From contig JAQFVV010000283.1 in assembly GCA_028023455.1 (NCBI GenBank), positions 372,001 to 436,000 on the forward strand: 64,000 bases of DNA, written 5' to 3'. This document shows positions 1 to 11,989 of this stretch, piece by piece. The notes below the pieces were generated by a model, which did no database searches, was not told where the DNA came from, and worked only from the letters and a program-made list of their open reading frames with translations. How positions within the stretch are numbered: position 1 is the stretch's first letter; each line of letters starts with the position of its first letter. Origin of the DNA: Epiperipatus broadwayi (lineage: Eukaryota > Onychophora > Udeonychophora > Euonychophora > Peripatidae). The position numbers and the translations under genes were made by a program.

Positions 1-332
1 AAAAGAAAAATAATAATTTGTAGTAATAATTGAATTCTGTAAAAAATATTTTTGAAAGTATAAGTTATTAGTTTTTACAAATACAATCAATCATTAAAAT
101 ATTAAAAAAAAAAATTAGATGGCTTTGTTTCTCCGGAGTTCATAAGAAGTTGAAACCACAGAAATGACAGAATTGGACATGGTAGTGAGGACCGTATACT
201 TCGGAATCTGTCACTTACTACTGCTTTGGAAGCATATAGTACAAAATTAGTCATGAAGGATAGATAGATATTTAATTACATTACAGTCTTCAGAAATATT
301 ACCAAATTCACCACTTCTTTTATTTTGGTGTA
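1..332. other. AT-rich sequence, nothing recognised
   Basis: No open reading frame, RNA gene or repeat could be recognised here. It leads into the first foldback repeat. Confidence 0.5.
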
Positions 333-622
333 ATATTTTATATAAACGCAATTTATCCACCACTTTGAACACTTTTTAGCAAAACTCTTTATTGTATCTA
401 TATGCATACACAATCTTACATTTTGATTGTCCTGCAGTCTTTGTCAGAGCTAATTTTACTTTAAATTTTTTTAAAGCATTTTTTTACTTTTAAAAAAATT
501 TAAAGTAAAATTGGGTCTGAAGAAGACTGCAGGACAGTGGAAACGTAAGATTGTGTATGCATATAGGTACAATAAAGGGATTTGCTGAAAAATGTTTGAA
601 ATAGTGGATAAATAGCATTTAT
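333..622. repeat. Foldback repeat with family C hammerhead-like cores
   Basis: Two inverted arms (about 333-477 and 490-622) match almost throughout. Each holds a hammerhead-like stretch. The right arm has CUGAAGA at 517-523, a stem II of ACUG/CAGU type, then GAA at 540-542 and ACGU. The left arm (minus strand) has CUGACAA, in which the essential G8 is changed. A diverged copy of the same foldback is at 38105-38330. Both copies look inactive. Confidence 0.75.
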
Positions 623-3164
623 ACATTACAATCTAAAAACATATTGTTAGAATTTTTGGGATTTACAAAATGGAAATTGAGGATTGAATTAATAAATAGA
701 TAAGAAGATGGATGATTTTGGTAAAACAACTTCCACAATACATTTCGATTGAACTGATCTCATCAGGTGGTTTAATTTCATTTGTATACTTCAAAGTCAT
801 TTAGGATTGTTTTTTATTTGTGTAAGGAATATTAACACTCTTCACTGTGCTCTAGTGGCATCTATTGTAAACTTGAGTAATCAAAAAGCATTATGGGTAT
901 GGGACCATCTGTGGTGATTAGGATTCAAAGCTGAAATGAATAAACTTATATAAGTAGCAACCACCTTTTATTTCTTTATAACATTCAAACTAATAGTCTG
1001 AAATTAAAAAAATTTTAAGGTTTTAAATCCAAGCCAATGAACATTCTTACATAGATATATAGATCTAATTAGATTCTATTTGTTTTAGAGACCTTAGTTC
1101 AATGCCAATTGTAGGTTCCTGTCTACACTTTGGATAGAAAGATTAGTAGTAACAGCAGTATCATATAACTTGCTCATATGCTTCCAAGACTTCTTGACCT
1201 ACTCTGGAACCATATACTTCAATCTTGAGTAGTCCATGAACACCTGATCAATAAAAAGTCAGAAACTAATCTGGGGTGGGAATCCATCGATTACTCAAAT
1301 TTATATAATTTATAATTAATGACTCTAGAATGAAAAAGTCATGTGATGTTGGTGCTAATAAGGGTTTATATCAAGTCATGATTAAAATTATCATTTAACA
1401 CCATGTGGAAATATAGATTATAGGCTGTGATGCATTAAATACAAATAATCATTTAAAAACATCTGAAGTTATTATAACCCAGATTTACATTTTAATGTAA
1501 TTTAAATTTTTTATTAGATGATAATCATATGTATGCATAGTCCATAACATTTTTTTTTTACCTATTAAGAGAAAGGCAAAGTAATGTTACATTGGCTACT
1601 CTTCAATATCGGCCAGAGGATTGACGTAAATAGGTGGAATTACGTAAAAAAGAAAATTAATATTATTCCATATAATTTTTTTATATTCTTATTCATTTTT
1701 AATATTAAATTTTTTACTAAATTCTATTCTTTACAGCAGAAAAATATCATATTAGTGAGTGCTTTGAATACATTTAACAGGAAGATTTATAAGCAGTTTT
1801 ACTTAAAACATACATGAAATATATTTCTTGGTAGTTTTATATATTTTTTCTTATAATAAATGTATAAAAAAAACCTACTCATTTGTGTTTGCAATTCAAA
1901 ATATGTAAAAAAAATTTTTTTATTTGTAGATGAAAATATATATAATATTAGTATTAAAATTTTAGCACAATAGATGAAGGGGAAAAAATTCTTCATAGTA
2001 AATTCATTTAATGGTGTTGAGCAATGACAGTGTTGACATTTCATATTTGTTTTTAAATGCCTTTTTTTTAAGTTGAAAAAATGTGTTTGTTTGTTGGCAG
2101 ATTTATTTGTAAACTGTTGATCTTTTTTAAGTTGAATGAAATTTTAAAATTGGGGTTTAATATATTTAAATTCAATAGAATTGCTCTTGAAACTCAATAT
2201 ACAACTAATTAATAGCAGAGTAATCCAATTGTGACACTAATCATTTCAGTAAGTTACATAGTTTCTTAGATATGAAAAGCATGGGGAAATATTTAAAATT
2301 TTCAATATGTTGCCCATACCAAAGTTAAAAATTCTTTTTAGAATTTTCATTTGTTTTAAAAAAAGACTCTCACGAGGGCAGTATAAGATTTTTTATTTTC
2401 AATTTAATAACATTTTTATAATACTTTATAATCAATATTTATCACAATAGATTTAAGATCAAGATAATTTGTTGAAATTTTGCACATTTTAAAAAAATCT
2501 CTATGGAAGTAATAGGACATATTAATATTTTAAATCAATGACTTAGTTTATTAGATATTAGAGAAGTGAAGGAATGTTTAAAATAATGCTCATGAGTTTT
2601 CTTTGTTACAATTGATAGCTTCATTTAAATAATACGAAAATTGTAATTTAGTTAAACTTTAAAAAAAAATATTTTTTTTCAAATAAAAAGGAAAAATGTC
2701 AACAATTTTAAACAGGATAATTACTTACTGATTTCTTACACATATATAATTATTTACACATTAAATGATATATACATAAAGATTATATATATTAACTTAC
2801 TGCAGAAATATTTAATGATATATATATATACAAAGTATATGTGTGAAATTGATTTGAAGTAAAATTATATATTAAGTGAAATTCATTTACAATATAGTTT
2901 TGGTAAGCATTTTTTTTAAAAAATAAAAATTTCCAATCAAAATAAAAATATCAAACATTTTACACTTAAAAGAACATTTCATATTTTTAATCACTTATAA
3001 TGCACATATATTTTTATGTACACATACTAAATATGATATATACATAAAGGGTATACATTTTCACTTATAGGAGAATTATGTAGTAATATATATCAACTAT
3101 AAATATCCAGTCAATTTGAAGTATAATATAGTTTTACATTTTTATTTACAGTGCCTATACTAAA
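623..3164. other. AT-rich intergenic or intronic sequence
   Basis: Short open frames at 1584-1817 and 1799-2044 are low-complexity, overlap on opposite strands and show no domain. Two diverged copies of an AT-rich stretch (around 2740-2850 and 2995-3110) suggest an old local duplication. Nothing else was recognised. Confidence 0.4.
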
Positions 3165-3470
3165 AACTTAAAAATAATAGAGATAAAAAGTTTTTTTAAT
3201 ATTAAATGTTTTTATTGACTGTGCATTTAGGCTTTTTAGATTTAACTTGATATAAAAGCATGGGAGATCAAGAAATTAATTAAGTCAATCCCTATTTTTT
3301 ATAACAAGAGATTGACTTAATGAACTTCTGCATCCCCCAAGCTTTTATTTCAAAATAAATCTAAAAACCCCAATTATAATTGAAGAAACAATTATTTATT
3401 TTCTTTTTAGTGCACAGTCAATAAAAACATTTAATATTAATTTTTTTAGTCACTATTATTCTTTTCTCTA
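3165..3470. repeat. Foldback (inverted repeat)
   Basis: The left arm (about 3165-3296) is matched by the reverse complement at about 3310-3470, with a spacer near 13 bp. No coding capacity and no hammerhead core were seen. It is probably a non-autonomous foldback element. Confidence 0.65.
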
Positions 3471-4315
3471 TTCTTATAAATAGAATGATTTATTCTAGAT
3501 AATTAGTTGAGTACATTTTAAAATTTGTATGACTAAATAATATGAATAATTAACAATTTTTTTCCCATTTTCGCTATATTAGACAATTCAGAATTTCTCC
3601 ATTATATAATATCTTATAGCTTAGTTAAATAATGAGAGTATTTAAATGCATTTGTTTATAATATTTTTTAAGACAATTGTTGTGACAGCAAAACCTTGCA
3701 TTATCCCTTGCAAATATTTTTATAAAATCCTAGTTGAGTCTATTACAGGAGTTGACAAACTGCAACTAAAATGTGGCTTTTTGATCCTATTCTTATGACT
3801 CCTGTTATCATGATAAACATAAATGCAGTTGAAATTTGTAAATAAATATTTTGATGACTCTAAGAGAGGAAAAATACACCCTATAACTGTGTTTCTAGAT
3901 TATTAAAGGAACCAAGCAAGACAAATTCCTAATGTCTACTCCATACGTTTTTGTCATTGCTGCTGTTATTACTATGTGATTATTTGTATAGTATACAAAC
4001 ATGGATGGGCTGCTCACTACCACACATTAGCCAGCGGGGTGAGTTTATTGGCTTTTTACCTCTGAGTTTAAGATCAAGAAACACCATGGTCTTTCTTCTC
4101 AGTTGCCTGATAAGGCAGAATGAAGGTATGTGTGAATGAAATTTTTTTTTCTAATAGATGTATACAATCATGACAGATAAAAGTAAATCATGGCCCTTAT
4201 TCCCAGGTGGCTGTAAAGTCATCAACCAAGGCAGCGATTGGAGGCCAAAGCCAGAGGGTGCTGAGAATCCTTTGGTTGCTGATCCAAGCTGCTATTTGAT
4301 GACAACTTTTTATTT

Positions 4316-5166
4316 AGGTTCTTACAATTGCAGATCATTTTCAAGTGAAGGAAGATTGCAAGAATTGGAAGAAGTGTCTCATATTAAATGGGACATTATT
4401 GGACTTTGTGAAGTTAGAAGAAAAAGTGAAGAGACAATTGATTTAAAAAGTGGCCACGTACTCTAGTACAAAGGCACAAATATTGGAAATACATGGAGTA
4501 GGATTTATTATAAATAAATATGGAAGAACAACATTGTGGAGATTGATGGTATATCGGACAGAGTGCTTAAGATTAGTTTTTCAACTTAATAGCAGATACC
4601 AAATGCAGATAATTCAGGTTTATGCCCAAACAAGTTCTCATAGTGGTGAAATAGTAGAAAATTTTTATATGGATGTCAAAAGGCTTTTGATCAGAGTATC
4701 AACATTTTAAAATTGTTATAGGAGACTTAATTTTGGTTATGGTAATAGAAATGAGAGAGGACATGAACTTGTGGAGTTTGCAGAAAAAGAAAAACTTTAT
4801 ATTATGCATTTTCTTTTTGAGAAAAATGTTAAAAGGAAATGGACTTGGAAGCATTTAAATGAAGATACAGCAGGATTGGATTATATTTTGATTAACAAAA
4901 AATACATATTTCAAGAGTGTAATATTCTTAAATTCAACACAGGCAGTGATAATGGAAAATTAGAGAGACAAAAATTATTAAGAAAAACAATATTTACAGT
5001 TAATATTTCTAATCTTCAGAAACATTCTAATGAATTTAAATTTGAACTTTCAAATCATTTTAAAGTATTAGTAGACATTGAACATGATTCAGATTTGAAT
5101 GAAATTAATAGGAAAATAACTGATGCACTTTTAGAAATTGGAATAAAAATATGTGATAGAAAAAAG
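4316..5166 (+). pseudogene. RTE LINE endonuclease domain (broken)
   Basis: This would nick genomic DNA to prime reverse transcription. The start reads SYNCRSFSSEGRLQELEE, followed by WDIIGLCEVRRK, the usual N-terminal endonuclease block. Then come GVGFIINK, the LKIIQVYA-like block and a C-terminal KRKWTWKH..DYILINKK block. The frame changes near 4450 and again around 4700-4770, so the domain is spread over three reading frames. Segment order is intact. It cannot be expressed as one protein. Confidence 0.8.
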
Positions 5167-5931
5167 TAGCAATCGACCAATAAAATTTCTACCAAGACCT
5201 GAGAATTTATGAAGAAAAGAAGGAATATGAAGTCGTATAAAAATGATGCATTAAGAAGGATTGAATATCCCGAATTTTGTAAAATGGTGTGAAAAAGTTG
5301 ATAATGATATAAGAAAGAATAATTGTGAATTAGGAAGGAAAGCTGTAGAAGAGAATAAAAGTTTCAAGAGTATAAAACAACATTTTGGTATTGGTAGGGA
5401 ACTTATATTTGCAATAAGAAAAAAAGATGGAACTATTACAATTAAATTTATGAAAAAAGGAAAGGTAATGATGGAATTATAATTGATATATTAAAAGAAG
5501 CAGGTGAAGAAATAGAAAAATTTTCAGGAAAGTTATATACCAAATGTCTAAATGATAAAGATGTACCAGATGATGGGAAGAATGCAGTATTAATATTTAA
5601 AAAAGATGATAAAGAAGATATTAAAAATTACAGACCTATCAGCCTTTTATCAGTTTTATACAAAATTTTTACCAAGATAATTACAACTCGTCTATAGAGA
5701 ACATTGGATTTCCACCAACCAAGAGAATAAACTGGATTTAAATGTGGTTTTAGTACAGTAGATCATATCCAGGTATTGAGAGAAGTTATAGAAAAGACAA
5801 ATAAATATGAGTTGCCATTATGCTTTGGATTTGTAGATTATGAAAAAGCAATTGATTCTATAAACATTTCTTCAGTGAATAAAGCATTGGATCATCAAGG
5901 TTTAGATCCAGGATATTGTCATATTTTAAAG

Positions 5932-6006
5932 AATATTTATAATACATTAAAGATCAGCCTGTCAAGCTATTGTGCATGCGCTTTTTACGAGTGTTAATAT
6001 TTATAA
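5932..6006. repeat. 53-bp insertion in the LINE with 11-bp target duplication
   Basis: AATATTTATAA at 5932-5942 is repeated at 5996-6006 and brackets 53 bp (5943-5995) that break the LINE frame. The inserted sequence contains a TTGTGCATGCGC..CGAGTGTTAAT stretch. This resembles the outer part of the foldback arms at 59345-59667, so both may derive from one small mobile family. Confidence 0.65.
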
Positions 6007-6203
6007 AAATGCAACAGCAACAATTAGATTACATAATGTTACTAGGAAAGTCAAGATTAAGAAAGGTGTCAGACAGGGTGACTATATCTCCAAAACTTTT
6101 TACAGCAGTGCTGCAAGAAGTCTTTTGTGGATTAAAATGGGAAGCTAAAGGAAAGAAAGTAAATGGAGATTGTTTAAGTCATTTAGATTTTGCAGATGAT
6201 GTA

Positions 6204-6304
6204 GTTTTTTTTTTTTTAAGATGTCAAAGCATTGACTGGGAAGTGAACCTGGGCCAGCTGGTTGGAAGGCAGCTATGCTAATCGCTAGGCCACCAATGCT
6301 TGAC
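6204..6304 (-). mobile_element. tRNA-Gly-derived SINE-like retroposon, copy 1
   Basis: On the minus strand a tRNA-Gly(UCC)-like body (6229-6299) has a recognisable anticodon arm with TTCC. It is preceded by GTCAA and followed by TTTGACA and a poly-A run (plus-strand T run at about 6205-6216). It interrupts the LINE reverse transcriptase directly after FADD. Stem mismatches show it is not a functional tRNA. A second copy with the same 5' and 3' extensions is at 40724-40817. Confidence 0.8.
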
Positions 6305-7378
6305 TTGACACAGGAAATGTTGCAGGAGTTATCAGATGAAAGTAAGAAAGTAGGACTAAAGATAAATGTTAAAAAGACTAAAGTAATGTTCAATGGATTT
6401 TCTCAAAAGATGAAAATTAAGATTGATTATGATGAGTTAGAAGAAGTTAACAACTACAAATACCTTGATCAGATTATTATTACATATGGGAACATAATGG
6501 ATGAAATTAATCATGGAATTAAACTTGGTTGGAGTTCTTTTCATGGAAACAAAATATTAAAAGAAAATATGCCTATATGTTTGAAAAGGATGGTTTTTAA
6601 TAAATGTGTTTTGCCAGTTCTTACTTATGGATCTGAGACTTTGACATTTAATGGAACAGCAATACAGACACTTTCAGACCACTCAAAGAAGTATTGAAAG
6701 ATGCATGTTAGGAGTAAAAAGAGATCGAAAACACAATACATGGGTAAGAAAACAAACAGGTGTTACTGACATCAATGAAATAGTTAAAAGACTTTAGTGG
6801 AGTTGGGCTGGGCATATTGCTTGAAGAGGTGATAATAGATGGACAATTGAAATCCTAAATTGGATTTCAAAAGTTATAAAAGATCCAGAAAGAGACCACA
6901 TGTGAGATGGATGGATGAAATAAAACAGTATGCAGGGTTAATGTAGAGAAGAGAGGCTAGAGATCGGAGAAAGATGGGTTGAACTTGGTGAGACCTTTAT
7001 CCTGCAATGGAATGATAATGGTTTGATGATGATGATGGTGGAATAGAAATCATTGTATATGATGAATATTTAAATATTAGAAATTTGTGAATAAATCAAC
7101 TGTCAAAAGTAATTTTTTGTTTTTATTTATTTTATACAGATTCTATTATGTTTATTATTAAAATAAATGTCCATACATTTCCATAGCCATTCAGAAATTT
7201 GTATTTTTATGAACATATTTTTGACATCTTTAATGAGGGAGGGGTACCCTTTCGGCTCTTTAATGGGGGGTGGGGGTGAATTCCTCTTCTTTGACCTCTT
7301 TAATGGCGAGCTGGGTAGGGGGCGGAAGATTTAAACAAAACGTTCGGATTAAAAAGTTTTCTAACTCCTGGTCTATTA

Positions 7379-8117
7379 AATAATTTGTATCAATAATAAT
7401 AATACTAAAGATCAAAAAAAAAAAAAGGTGAATTTAAATAAAATAATGTTATATAATTTATTATTTTAAAATGTAAAAAGTATTTATTGCACTGTGTCAA
7501 TAAAATAAAAAAAATAAAAACACATACTGTTTCAATATATTAAAAAAAAACATTATATATACTGTATAAAAAAAATACAGATTTCCGTAAGAAGCTTGTT
7601 TATATGCATGTATTTTTAAAATGAATCTGAGAAATGTTTTTTTAATAACCTCATGTCGTTTAGCAGAAACTGCTGTTTAAAGCTGTACTTTTTTTAATTT
7701 ATCTGTCAGGTCGTTCAATAATTCATATGTTACAAATAAAAATTGTTCTGCATTAAAATGTCATTTAGATTTTGCTAATATTGTTTTCTCCTACTGAGAT
7801 AGGAAATAAGCAACCATAATAGATTTTGGAGAGGGCGGGGGGGGGGGCTCTAAAATTTGATTTTTTAAATTGTATTATTTGATTGTAACTGACAAACACT
7901 AAAAATCTAATTAAATTTTAAAACTCTTGTTTTTATTATATATAATGTTCTTAAAGTTATATTACAAATTATAATGATCGAATAAAGATTTTATTTTGCA
8001 TTTTCAGTTACCAACTAATTGTTATATTTTTGAAGCTCAAAATTATTTTTGTAATATTTAGAAAAAACATGCTATATAAGGAATGCAAATAACCCCCCCT
8101 CCCTTTTTTTTCTTTTC
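7379..8117. other. AT-rich sequence, nothing recognised
   Basis: Only homopolymer runs are visible, including a G run at about 7836-7848. No gene or repeat family was recognised. Confidence 0.4.
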
Positions 8118-8366
8118 ACTTTTTCAATGCTTATTTTATTAAATTAGAATTAATTCATCTGACAGTTTTGATTGGCCAGCAGTCGTCCCCATAGCTACAA
8201 AACATGTATAAATACATAAATATACAATTACATAATTATATTTCTTTTGTAGCTATGAGGAAGATTGGTGGGCAATCGAAATTGTCAGAAAACTGAATAA
8301 TAAGGAGATCTAAGGAAGATTTCTGAGCAATCAAAGTTGTCAGAAAATTGAATAATAAGATGAGCT

Positions 8367-8398
8367 CTGAAGAAGATAGCTGGGCTATCGAAATTGTT
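8367..8398 (+). ncRNA. Hammerhead-like ribozyme core, array unit 3
   Basis: CUGAAGA at 8367-8373 fits the CUGANGA core, since N7 is free. After one extra A, stem II GAUAGC (8375-8380) pairs perfectly with GCUAUC (8384-8389). GAA at 8390-8392 and AUUGUU follow. Stem I is short, so activity is uncertain. Stem II differs from the neighbouring units but stays complementary. Confidence 0.5.
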
Positions 8399-8423
8399 AG
8401 AAAACTGAATAATATAATTAGTT

Positions 8424-8455
8424 CTGAGGAAGATTTCTGGCCAATCGAAACTGTC
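8424..8455 (+). ncRNA. Hammerhead-like ribozyme core, array unit 4
   Basis: CUGAGGA at 8424-8430, one extra A, GAUU (8432-8435) paired with AAUC (8443-8446), GAA at 8447-8449, then ACUGUC. The core is intact and stem I is short. Units 1 and 2 of the array carry substitutions in the core. Confidence 0.5.
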
Positions 8456-8495
8456 ACACAGATTAATTTTAATTTATAAGCATTGAAAAAGTAAA

Positions 8496-9934
8496 GAGAA
8501 ATAGGAATTTGGTTTTTTGAATATAAATAGATCTTTATCATCATCATTACTGGCTAATATGATCATTATAACGTGAGATGGAAAAAGTGAAGATTGTGAA
8601 AAAGATAATGTACAAAAAGTTACAGATGTTATTTATTTTATATAGAGATTTTGTTTTTATTAGGCAGTTTAACCATTAACAAATACCACAAAGACACTTG
8701 CAGAGATTCCAACTAGGAATTAGAATCACTAATGGCTTTTTAAAGTCATTAAATTCTGCTGCTCGACCATAGATTTGTCCACATCTGTTTAAGTCAGTGG
8801 CCATGCCATTTATGAAATAGATGAATAAAATGATTATGGATTTTGCAATAGTTTGCCACGACTATACAAACCATTCTATAAACTTCAAATATGTCCACCT
8901 ATGTCACATGCTATTCACATTTTGTAGTGCTTTATTTTAATTTAATTTACAGATGTTTCTTTCTGATAATACTCAATATCTTGCCTAATTATTGCACTGT
9001 CTTCATATTTTATCTTCAACCATATTCTTCCAATAAAACATAGCTTTGTGATGAAGTGTCTTCTTGTTCTGAATTCGTTGATTAAAATGCCAAAACTAAA
9101 CATAATAATTTAAAAATATTTTTTTATTTAATTAGTTGCATAAAAAAAAAATATTTAAAAAAAAAAAGATTTTGGAATATTTACATTTTTTTTTAAATAT
9201 TTTAATAAAGAGTGTAACAATTCATATATTAGCAGAAATGTAAACAAAAGAGATAAAAAAAAAAAAGCTGGTTTTGGAAATATTATATCTCACTTTGCCT
9301 TCAAATAATGGACTAGTCCAGATTTCATTTTATTTTAATCGGATTGAGCATTCAGCACCACACACCAATGGATATATAAATAGATAACATATGTCCAATG
9401 GCAAGAATGGGCCAATAGACAATGATACTCACTGAATGTGATTCCTCTTATTATGGATGGAGATGGCCATAAGTAGTCAATCCATTTAGAGATAAGGTCA
9501 GACAACAAGTGACAAAGCTTTAATGGCAGTATATATTTTTGCTATATGGCTGGGCAGTGAGGCAAGTTCATGTCAGAACTAGAAGCTGTTAGTCATAAAC
9601 CAGATATGAGGCAAGCTGTCACAGAACAGCTGGAAGTGTTACCATACCTACTCATAAGTCAGGCTGTCACAGAATAGCTGGAAGTTGTAGGTAAACTTAT
9701 AAAAGTACCTGAAGTCCCTTCTATAGTTGCACGATAACTAGATGCTATACCTCTCCAACAGTATCTGGCAAAGGTATAATAATTTTATATATTATAAATA
9801 CACATTTTTATATGTGTTTATATTAATAAATATTATAAATGTATTTCTACTAGTTTATGTTTCTTATAATTCATGCAGGCAACACAACAGGAAGTATAAC
9901 ATTAAAAAAAACCAATGATTTTGAAAATATAGAG
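8496..9934. other. AT-rich sequence with a possible LTR-like segment
   Basis: Most of this is featureless. At 9580-9780 a motif (AGCTGTCACAGAA.AGCTGG) is partly duplicated (about 9613-9632 and 9663-9681). It is followed by a TATAAAAG box near 9698. This could be an old solo LTR, but no boundaries were found. Confidence 0.3.
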
Positions 9935-10215
9935 GATTTGAACTCAGACTTTCAAGCAACCTTCAACTATTCACACTATCTCATACTACTGATACACATG
10001 ACCACTTTCATGTAGAAAAGATAAGTAATCACCAATATACGTATTGCATACTGAACTAGCACTCATCAGTTAGTCCAGATTATCATCTCTCACACACATA
10101 TATATAATCAGTGCTCAGTTTATATTAAGATAGCAAATCTTTATACTTTAATGGACAGGCTTCAATCTACTCCAACTCTTCAGCCAATCATACCTCTGAA
10201 AATCTGATGATAGAA
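9935..10215 (-). mobile_element. Family E SINE-like repeat with hammerhead core, copy 1
   Basis: This is homologous along its length to copies at 31650-31945 and 61545-61840. On the minus strand it ends with a Pol III B-box-like GAGTTCAAATCC (about 9946-9957). In its middle it holds a hammerhead-like core. A tRNA-like region upstream of the B box is weak, so its class as a SINE is an inference. Confidence 0.7.
10031..10074 (-). ncRNA. Family E hammerhead-like ribozyme, copy 1
   Basis: Minus strand: stem I ACTAA (10074-10070), CUGAUGA (10069-10063), a stem II of GUGCU type, then GCA in place of GAA. The stem III palindrome AUACGUAU (10044-10037), A, and stem I partner UUGGU (10035-10031) follow. 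G12-A13 is damaged, so this copy is probably inactive. It best preserves the stem III palindrome. Confidence 0.55.
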
Positions 10216-10434
10216 TGCCCAAATCCCATGCTGATGCCAATATTGTTGTCATGCCCATGTTGACCTCAAGTCACTCTGACCTATCATGTATAGGACAGTA
10301 ATGATTTTGTTTTCTTTTTAAAAAATAAAAGCAAACTAGGGGATTATCAGTGATTTTCTGTGTTGCAAAATTTAGACAGTATTTAAAAATTCACTGAATA
10401 TGTGTAGTTTCGTCTTGTGGATTTAAAATGGGGA

Positions 10435-11640
10435 TTAAATTTAGTGAAGTAAGATCAAAAGTAATGACGGTAAAAGCTGAGGAAAGAGAAGAGAAATAAT
10501 TTTTATTGGGGGATATAAAGTTAATTGTGGTGAATAGGTTTAACTATTTGGGAATCATTTTAAGTAATCAGAAATTGCTTGGATAAATGGGAGAAAAACG
10601 AAGATACTGATAAAGAAGTTAACAGTGTTTTTATATAATAAATATGATGTAGCTAGAATTAGATAGAAAAGAGTAGCAGTAACAGGATTAACTTATGATA
10701 ATGATGTGTTATGTGTTAGTAAAGAGGTGGTAGATTACTTGCAAAAAGTACAAAGAGAAGTAGGAAGACATACATTAGATGCAGATGTGTGGTCGACAAA
10801 GGTGGCAATTCAAGGAGAAATGGAGTGGTCACCTTTTTATATGAGAGATGCAAAAAGTAAAATGAAAATGCTTGGTAGATTGCAATTTATGGAAATAGTA
10901 TTTAATTGAGTTATGAGTAAAGGATAGACAATAAGATGGATGAGAAAGGCAATATGGTATGCAGAATATTTGGATAAAAGACTTTTGTCAGTATATTTAT
11001 ATAAATGGTAGGATGGTGTTATGAGAATTGTTGGGTGTTATAGTTACAATGAATGGGATAGAAGAATAGATGCATTAATAAAAAATAGGGAGTTGGAGGG
11101 ATATGGAGAGTTAAGAGTTTAAATATATATAGAAGTAAACAGATTATTGGGTGCAAGTTAATTTATGATAATAGCAAGGAAAGTAGTTAACCCTTTAAGG
11201 CTCAAATAGGGTCATTAGCAATAAGGAAATATACACATAAATGGAGAAATGTGGGTGATTTAGTCTGCAAGTTGTGTAAGGAAAGCATAGAAAATATTAG
11301 GCATCTGTTAATTGAATGTAAATGCTTGCAAGCAGAAAGGGTACAAATAATGAAATTGTGGAAGAATAAACACAAACAAAGTAATTATACAGAAAGTGAG
11401 TTCTTGGTTTTTATGCTGGGTTTGGGGAAAGGTATGGGGATTTATATATAAGGGCCGTGGAGTTGACAAATATGTTGTGGAAATGAGATGGAGAAGAATA
11501 TAGGCAAAACTTAGAGTGGGGAATGGAAAGGAAGGTAAGGTGGCTAACAGGTTTCTCTGGGCATTGTAGCTAGGAGATTTCTGGCTCCGAGGAAAGAGAA
11601 GCCATAGTGCATCACATCACATGTGACTGTAAAAGAAGAA
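10435..11640 (+). pseudogene. Non-LTR retrotransposon remnant (RT end and C-terminal CCHC)
   Basis: Broken frames read KFSEVRSKVMTVKAEE and NRFNYLGIILS, as in the RT thumb. They continue with DYLQKVQREVGRHTLDA, typical of LINE C-termini. The frame at about 11251-11448 has CKLCKE..HLLIECKCL, a CCHC zinc-binding motif found at the end of several LINE clades. Many stops break it. It differs from the RTE element at 4158. Clade not determined. Confidence 0.65.
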
Positions 11641-11989
11641 ATATCTTGATAAAAATCTAATAAGGAAGAAAGTTTGGTTTGTTGTTTTAAATAATTTTTT
11701 ATTTATTTTTAGTTATCTATTTCAATTTTGTTTAAGATTTATTATTTTAAATCATAAATATTTGAGAATTAGATAAAATTTATTTTTCTGTTGTAATATT
11801 TTGTAAATAAATTTTGAATAATTTATATTTGTTTTGGTTTTAAAGTCAATTATTGATTAAACAAAGTAGAGATACTTAGATACCCCAACTACGTGTATTT
11901 TTTAAAAAATTATTATGATAATGAAATATATTACTTATTGATTTATTCATAAATTATATATCTAAATAAAATATTATAAACATTTTTGC
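11641..11989. other. AT-rich spacer
   Basis: Nothing recognised between two transposon fossils. Confidence 0.4.

Larger units (their letters stand above)
5240..6700 (+). pseudogene. RTE LINE reverse transcriptase (broken)
   Basis: The RT blocks appear in order: NYRPISLLSVLYKIFTKII (about 5625-5680), FVDYEKAIDSI (about 5830), KGVRQGDYISPKLF (about 6060-6100), the catalytic FADDVV (about 6188) and a thumb region with KVGLKINVKKTKVMFNG (about 6345-6400). A C-terminal YGSETL..RRSIERCMLG region follows. The tRNA-derived SINE entered just after FADD. A 53-bp insertion with duplicated target lies between the palm blocks. Stops and frameshifts are scattered. Confidence 0.85.
4158..7036 (+). mobile_element. 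RTE/BovB-like LINE, nearly full length, broken
   Basis: The order is apurinic endonuclease then reverse transcriptase, as in RTE-clade non-LTR retrotransposons. The 3' end is a GATGAT-type microsatellite (about 7010-7032), as is usual for RTE. Several frame changes and stops, a tRNA-derived SINE at 6204-6304 and a 53-bp insertion at 5943-5995 inactivate it. Related 3' fragments occur at 36503-36655 (+) and 46420-47005 (-). It lies inside the hAT copy 3746-7370. Confidence 0.85.
3746..7370. mobile_element. hAT-type DNA transposon remnant with exact 8-bp target duplication
   Basis: The left end begins CAGGAGTTGACAAACT at 3746 and the right end is the inverted CAGGAGTTAGAAAACT ending at 7370. 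Both are flanked by an identical GTCTATTA (3738-3745 and 7371-7378). CAG-starting termini with 8-bp duplications are typical of the hAT superfamily. No transposase is visible, so this is a non-autonomous copy. Its middle is filled by an RTE LINE. The element's own sequence is the flanks, about 3746-4150 and 7040-7370, the latter with G-rich partial repeats at 7235-7325. Confidence 0.8.
8118..8495. repeat. Foldback with a 56-bp tandem array of hammerhead-like units
   Basis: Outer arms at about 8118-8215 and 8403-8495 are inverted copies. Between them, on the plus strand, four units repeat with a period of 55-57 bp (GAA or its equivalent at 8278, 8333, 8390 and 8447), plus one inverted unit at about 8158-8215. 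The reading frame across the array on the minus strand is a by-product of the repeat. Confidence 0.8.
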
